Shown piece after piece: positions 58,905-64,000 of a stretch of 64,000 nucleotides of DNA. Source of the DNA: Lepidostoma basale (taxonomy: Eukaryota; Arthropoda; Insecta; Trichoptera; Lepidostomatidae); NCBI GenBank assembly GCA_022606425.2, contig JAHDVF020000208.1, positions 1,288,501 to 1,352,500 of the forward strand, given 5' to 3'. Below the pieces are notes generated by a model, which worked only from the letters and a program-made list of their open reading frames with translations, did no database searches and had not been told where the DNA came from. The translations under genes were made by a program, and so were the position numbers. The stretch's first letter is position 1; each line of letters begins with the position of its first letter.

Positions 58905-59066
58905 CCTTCGTGGCAGAGTGGTTAGAGCTCTGACTGCTATACCGAAGGTTCCGGGTTCGATTCCCGGCGATGGTAGTATGAGTGTCACACTGTCTTTGGT
59001 CTGGTATAGAATTCTCGTGACAATAAAATGGCGATAGATTAGCTAGCTATCACATGTCACGAGAAT
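58905..59066 (+). mobile_element. tRNA-derived SINE, best copy
   Basis: tRNA-like head with A box TGGCAGAGTGG (58911-58921) and B box GGTTCGATTCC (58954-58964), both matching the RNA polymerase III consensus. An unrelated tail follows (CTGTCTTTGGTCTGGTATAG, CAATAAAATGGCGATAG). The 3' end holds an 11-bp inverted repeat, TTCTCGTGACA at 59012 and TGTCACGAGAA at 59055. Not a functional tRNA: there is no acceptor stem and the tail is fused. Confidence 0.85.
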
Positions 59067-59069
59067 CAA

Positions 59070-60138
59070 TATATCAGCTTAAAAACAAATTGTATACAGT
59101 AATTGGGCTCAAGCGACCTGCAGTATACGTAAAAAAAAATGCTCATATATTTGTGAAGCATACCCCACTGCTATATAATCAATTCTCATTAAGTCATGAA
59201 AAAAATTGTAAATAAGTTAAATGTCCAGGTTCAGGTAAAATCAGGTTATGAAGCATGACCGTTTTATAAAGAGACACTTTTGATTATATTTTTATTATAT
59301 TTTAGACGCAACAATAAAAATATAACAGTACACCATCAGTTATCTTGAACACGAACATGCATAAAAAATATCACCTACTAACTAGCGTATTTAAATGTGA
59401 TGTGAAATTTCCCGCTTTCAAAACATTCCGGTAATTTCGAAATACACTGTATTCAACACGTGAGTTCAGATATACTTCGACCTATGGAAGCAAGATTGTG
59501 TTTATACTTTCACAGCATTCTCACATGTTCATCGGTTGATTAATTCAGGATTCATTAACCTAGGGTATGAACCTTTACTGGGCCTCAGACGCAGCTATTA
59601 TTAGTTATTATTAATTATTTACGACACTAAATATCTTTTATAAAGAGGAAATGCAGTTATGGGACAACGTGATTTTATGAAAGAACGAATTGATTATGAT
59701 TAATGATCCAGGAACACAAAAGTAATTTAAATGAATGTGAAAACACATTAACTTGGTCATTCGTAGAGTGTACGCTCGATCGAAACTTACTATATTTTAC
59801 GTAAAACGCACAAAACTGTCTATGAAGGCGTTGTCAAGGAAAAAAAACACTTAAAATCTTTTAATTGAAATGTATATTTTAAAGCTCATCAAAAATACGA
59901 GATCTCAAATATCTTATTTGATCCACAGTTTCATATCATTGCAAATGCAACTATGAATCTTTTTAAAAATTGATGAATACGTTCGTTTTCAAATCGTTTT
60001 ATAATATTATGTTTTACGTAAGTGACGAGTATATCACTATAGTTTTAACTTTATTATATTTTGAAAAAATATATTATGTGAATTTAAGAACCATCAAAGG
60101 GTCCCAAACATGTGGAAGAATTTTTGATTTCAATTTTT
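59070..60138. other. no gene seen
   Basis: AT-rich intronic or intergenic DNA with only short open frames and no recognised family. Confidence 0.3.
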
Positions 60139-60217
60139 ACAACAGTTTTCTCAAAATTCAGTGTAATTAATTTTAATTACTGTCAGTTTTCTCAAAATTC
60201 AGTGTAATTAATTTTAA
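60139..60217. repeat. tandem duplication of about 35 bp
   Basis: CAGTTTTCTCAAAATTCAGT then GTAATTAATTTTAA occurs at about 60139 and 60183, 44 bp apart, directly beside the LINE-E insertion. Confidence 0.7.
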
Positions 60218-60228
60218 ATTCATGTCCT

Positions 60229-60908
60229 TCTTCTTTTTCTTCTTCTTCAACCCGTCTTGACCGTCCACTCCTGGACGTAGGCCTCCTCTCGCATTTTCCA
60301 TTCTCTTCTATTCTGAGCGATCCGCATCCAGGCACTTCCCGCACTTCTCCGGATATCGTCGCGCCAACGCAACTGTGGGCACCCAACTCCACGATTTGCT
60401 GTCCTTGGCCACCAGCACAGCAGTCGCCTTGTCCACTTTTCTTTAGGATCGCGAGCGACATGTCCCGCCCATCGCCACTTGAGGGTTGCGGCCATCTTGA
60501 CAACATCGGAAACCTTTGTCCTGACTCTTATGTCCTCATTTCTGAGTCTGTCCCGTAAACTGATACCCAACATGGCTCTCTCCATTGCTCTCTGAGTGAC
60601 TCTTAGCTTGTTGGCACTTTTTGTGACATTGTGACTGTCTCAATACCATAAGTGAACACTGGCAGGACACAGGCATTGAACACTCTCCTTTTCAGGTTGA
60701 TGGGTATTTTCGGATTTTTCAAAATGTGACCAAGATTTTTGAATGCTGCCCAGCTTAGTCCGACTCTTCTATTCAGGTCTGCTGTCTGGTTATCTCGCCC
60801 AAGCTGTATTTTGTGACCCAAATAAATGTATTCACTGACAGATTCAATGCTGGCATTGTCCAATACGATTTGTGCTGGTTGTGACGTCACCAACTTGGTT
60901 TTAGTGGT
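60229..60908 (-). mobile_element. LINE-E, 5'-truncated insertion with target-site duplication
   Basis: Two minus-strand open frames, separated by one frameshift near 60595, cover the end of an RT protein: YIYLGHKIQLGRDNQTADLN, RRVFNACVLPVFTYGIETV, QRAMERAMLGISLRDRLRN, LKWRWAGHVARDPKEKW, and MRIAQNRREWKMREEAYVQE. The 3' end is TCTTCTTTTTCTTCTTC on the plus strand, a (GAA)n tail. The 12-bp repeat AATTCATGTCCT at 60217-60228 and 60909-60920 is a target-site duplication. Single frameshift and intact duplication suggest a relatively recent insertion. Confidence 0.87.
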
Positions 60909-60941
60909 AATTCATGTCCTAGCAAGGTGAATATTTTAAAG

Positions 60942-61195
60942 AACTAACTAAACTAACTAACCATCACGCCGTCTCCCCGAAAGGGTAGGCAGAAAGAATG
61001 GACTGTCACACTTTAACTGATGCGGCACTCCATCCTTCTCTTTTCGCCCCGCGGGAGACGCGGTGTGATGGGTTGCGAACCTCATCACCACCAATAGGCA
61101 TCTCCCGCGCACACTTGGATCGTCCAACACCCACAAAATAAATCTAAAACAAATAATATAAAATAAAATAACAAAATAAAAATAATTTTACAAAA
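60942..61195. repeat. composite repeat, copy 3
   Basis: Same unit, close in sequence to copy 1. Left end AACTAACTAAACTAACTAACC, right end in AAATAAAAT units near 61190. Lies immediately beyond the LINE-E insertion. Confidence 0.75.
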
Positions 61196-61925
61196 AAGGT
61201 TCTTTAAAAGAATCCGAGTATATTATAATTCAATTTACTTTTGTATCTAATTTATTTTTTAAAACAAATCAATATATTTTATAATTTTGTTCATAACACG
61301 TTTATCCTTCCAGCATTTTCCTCACATATGGTATGTATATTTGTTTTACATAAAAGTATATAAACGGATATACAAAAAAATCAATTATTAGGTAAAGTTA
61401 ATCTTTTGACAACTTAAATTAGTATAAACGTTATCTAACAAAACGAGAAACGAAAGTTATGTGCCCGCGACCGGTAATGTTAAAACGGTAAAATTTAAGT
61501 GGTTCACATAAAGTGCTTTTTTTATTGTTTAATGTTGAAAATTAACCGTAAAGTGTAATCTTCACACTCGATGTGTGATAGTCCTCATGCAGAGAGAACT
61601 ATCGTTTAGTTTCGAACCTTTCATACGAGCCGGTGTGAGTCAACCAATAAGAGGTGCGAGTTTTCTAAACCGCTTATTCAATTATAAACAGTAAGAGAAA
61701 ACTCAATTTAAATATGTTAATTTGGTTTGACATTGTAACTCTAGACTACGAAAATAATGTTAACAATCTTAATTTGTGTTTTTTTTTTATATTATATATA
61801 AACCAAGTAGTGGTAGGTTTTATTTTTTGTTTTTGAAAATGGCGAAATGCTTATTGGGACGTATGAATTACTTTAATAAATATGGCATATTTTTATAGTT
61901 TCTGCTACTTCATCTTCTTTAAGAT

Positions 61926-62299
61926 CAGTGATTTCCAAAGTGGTCTATATGGACCTCCAGGGGTCCACGACAACTTGCAGGGGGTCTACGCAGTTGCAAA
62001 AAACATTGGGGCTCCACGATATGTACCTTTTTTTTAGCTCATATGGGAAAAATTGGACTATCGAAATCATTGGCGACCTTTTTTTTCTCGACAGCAACTT
62101 TCGGTTAGTAGGCGCATAATTTGGCGGCGACCGCTTTCTTTTCTTCAGCTCGACAACGACTTACGGCCAGTAAAATTCGGCAGCAATCAATTTGGTTTTA
62201 ACAATCGATTGGAAAAATCAATCAGAAAAACAGAGGGTCTACACGAGATAGAAAAAATCGGCAAGGGGTCTACGGGACAAAAAAGTTTGCGAACCTCTG
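61926..62299. mobile_element. hAT-type MITE
   Basis: Left end CAGTGATTTCCAAAGTGG; right end reversed is CAGAGGTTCGCAAACTTTTT. Flanking 8-mers TTTAAGAT (61918-61925) and TTCTAGAT (62300-62307) fit a target-site duplication with two differences. Internal GGGGTCTACG repeats; open frames across it are not genes. Confidence 0.78.
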
Positions 62300-62374
62300 T
62301 TCTAGATCATTGATCTGTTCTTAAACGGGAGTCATCCTCTTGGGAAGTGGAACACCAGAGCTATCTTTGGTGAA

Positions 62375-62565
62375 TTCTTGCGTCCTATCTACGTGGTATA
62401 TCTAGTTCCGCCATCTATCACTATCCCATTTCACGATGCCTTCCGTCTGACATGTCTCTCTTGTTTCAGAGTTTCTAACCCTGTCCCTAAGAGTCCTGCC
62501 TTGTATGGTTCACGGTACTCTCATCTCAGACGTCCGAAGAAGGCTTTTGTTTATAACTGTACCTT
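62375..62565 (-). pseudogene. LINE-B fragment
   Basis: Minus strand reads LLRTSEMRVP, TLRDRVRNSETRETCQTEG and IVKWDSDRW, matching LRTSEMKTL..TLRDRVRN of the copy at 24.4 kb. Confidence 0.68.
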
Positions 62566-63394
62566 CTATTGCTACTGTACCATAAGACATAATGAAGAAT
62601 ACTTGAGATTATTCATAAAAAATAAATGTAAAAATATACAGGTATGTTTAATTTAAACAAATCTTTTGTTATGACATTAAATTTGTAACAACGGGTTTTA
62701 AATGCCATATGCATCCAGGAATCAAAAGTACTTAATATTACAAGCTATGATATTTTCCTTAATGCGGCCATTATCAAATATCAATTCTCTGTTTTCTCTT
62801 CTGACTTCACACGGCAACTAATACCAAATAACATACAAAGTAAGCCTCCCATTCCCTTCTATTTATTATAGATATAGACATTAAATATCGTATGTTGTAT
62901 ATTTTTAATTAGAAATTTTTCGGAAGTTATGATAAATGCATTGAGAAAGAAGTCTTAGGTATGCCACTAACATAAAGAACCCTCACATATTGGTTTCAAT
63001 AAACTTATATTACCGTTGCATTTTGCATAAAAACTTTTAATAATACAACGTATATTTGTCTCCAAAAATTAAAATACAAACGTCATTGAAACATCAATCC
63101 TAGCCTTAAGTATTATATAAGCAACCGGTATACAAACACTTTCGTATGTTATGTCCTCGCCAGGCATAAGCCCTAATACCAGTAGTCACATAATTTGCAC
63201 AAAACGTCATTTAAATCAAAAGCTTAAAAGCAAACGGGTACATGTTAATGACTCATGAGAGACAGAAAGCTCGACCGTGTCACAACAAAGAGTAAAGTAA
63301 ACAAAATAAAATGCCCCGCATACAATAATATTTACTTCTGTTGCTTTTTCGATCATCAATTTATAAAGTTTGTAAATATTTATATTGTTTTTTG

Positions 63395-63540
63395 AAATGT
63401 CTTGGTGGAAGTTCATTGCAAATTATGAAAATAAAAAATAGCTTTACAATACCCCGCTCGCTGCTATCTTCTGGTGACCAGAGAAACCGGTCGAAACCAT
63501 AAACCTAAGTGGAATTAAACTTAATATACATTAAAAAAGA
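63395..63540 (+). repeat. H1-related single motif
   Basis: CTTGGTGGAAGTTCATTGC, then CTCGCTGCTATCTTCTGG and GACCAGAGAAACCGGTCG. The GAAA and ACCGGT parts are kept and the core is degenerate. A related flank occurs beside the H1 copies at 4.0 and 10.7 kb. Confidence 0.5.
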
Positions 63541-63582
63541 TTTTTTAATTACATTTTCATTATTATAAAGTTCGTTTATTCT

Positions 63583-64000
63583 TTAACCGTCGCGTTGCCA
63601 TGTGGTCAATTGAGTTTCCACTGCCAATTTAAAGTTGATTTTCTTAAAACCTATGGACCCTAATATTATAAAAAAAATTATAATCCTCCATTGAAGTGTT
63701 TTCAATATTTCGTAATAAAAAAAAAGCAAATAATTACTTCCTTCATCCCAAAAAAAAATATTTTCTTAGACTGCCCTCACCTTCATTCGTGTTAAGGTAG
63801 AATTTGTTTTGCTAATATTTACAACTTTATCAAAAGTGACAAATACTTACTCGCTGTTTTGAACGTATTATAAATTATATGTTTGACCTTTTCATAGGTA
63901 CGTAATAATACCGACTGTGGAGGAAACGCAGCACGCAACTTAATAATATCAGAACTGTGAAAATATTAACACTTTACCAAAAGGGATAAATATTAATACG
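63583..64000. mobile_element. repeat Y, second copy, cut by window end
   Basis: TTAACCGTCGCGTTGCCATG onward is the near-identical reverse complement of 20812 down to 20393, including the 60-bp direct repeats. Continues past the window edge. Confidence 0.8.

Noticed and set aside
58905..58975. Possible functional tRNA gene
   Set aside because: A and B boxes are good, but there is no acceptor-stem closure and the tail matches three other dispersed copies, so it is a SINE head.
1..64000. CRISPR arrays, bacterial operons or phage
   Set aside because: No regularly spaced identical short repeats with unique spacers; spliced metazoan gene and insect-type transposons throughout.

Overview
The window is eukaryotic and AT-rich, with spliceosomal introns and dense, decayed transposable elements. 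It fits an insect genome, most plausibly a moth or butterfly, though the sequence does not prove the order. The only host gene I can support is the 3' part of unc-5 (netrin receptor UNC5) on the minus strand. Five exons between 41334 and 35115 join in phase and encode the last 632 residues: transmembrane helix, Ser/Tyr-rich cytoplasmic linker, ZU5, UPA and death domains. The Ig and thrombospondin exons were not found and probably lie beyond base 64000.

The rest is intergenic or intronic DNA made largely of repeats. (1) LINE-A is a non-LTR retrotransposon, probably RTE-like, with a (GTTA)n 3' tail. It has about 15 fragments; two keep clean target-site duplications (865-1352 and 18664-19566) and several are rearranged by inversion. 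(2) LINE-B, LINE-E and LINE-F are other non-LTR fragments, many ending in (GAA)n. (3) Four copies of a tRNA-derived SINE, one with good A and B boxes. (4) DNA-transposon debris: a mariner transposase C-terminus, two hAT-type MITEs, a GAGGCC-ended MITE inside a palindrome, and a TTAA-flanked element present twice in inverted orientation.

The most unusual content is a set of short repeats built round a hammerhead-ribozyme-like core: CTGANGA, one extra base, stem II, GAAA, then a short palindrome such as ACCGGT, ACATGT or ACAGCTGT. At least six sequence families (H1 to H6 here) occur, over about 20 sites. Most full copies are long foldbacks in which two motifs diverge, 5' ends at the centre and 3' ends outward. 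Short hammerheads with weak stem III that may act as dimers are known from Penelope-like elements. The mixture of families, the consistent divergent pairing and a shared downstream landmark (ATGGAGTT..ACA) are the main points for follow-up.

Layout: 1-35 kb is downstream of unc-5, with LINE, H-family and MITE insertions separated by AT-rich DNA and a few GC-richer islands; 35.1-41.3 kb holds the unc-5 exons; 41.3-64 kb is probably a large unc-5 intron with the same repeats. There is no operon-like organisation, CRISPR array or true tRNA/rRNA gene.
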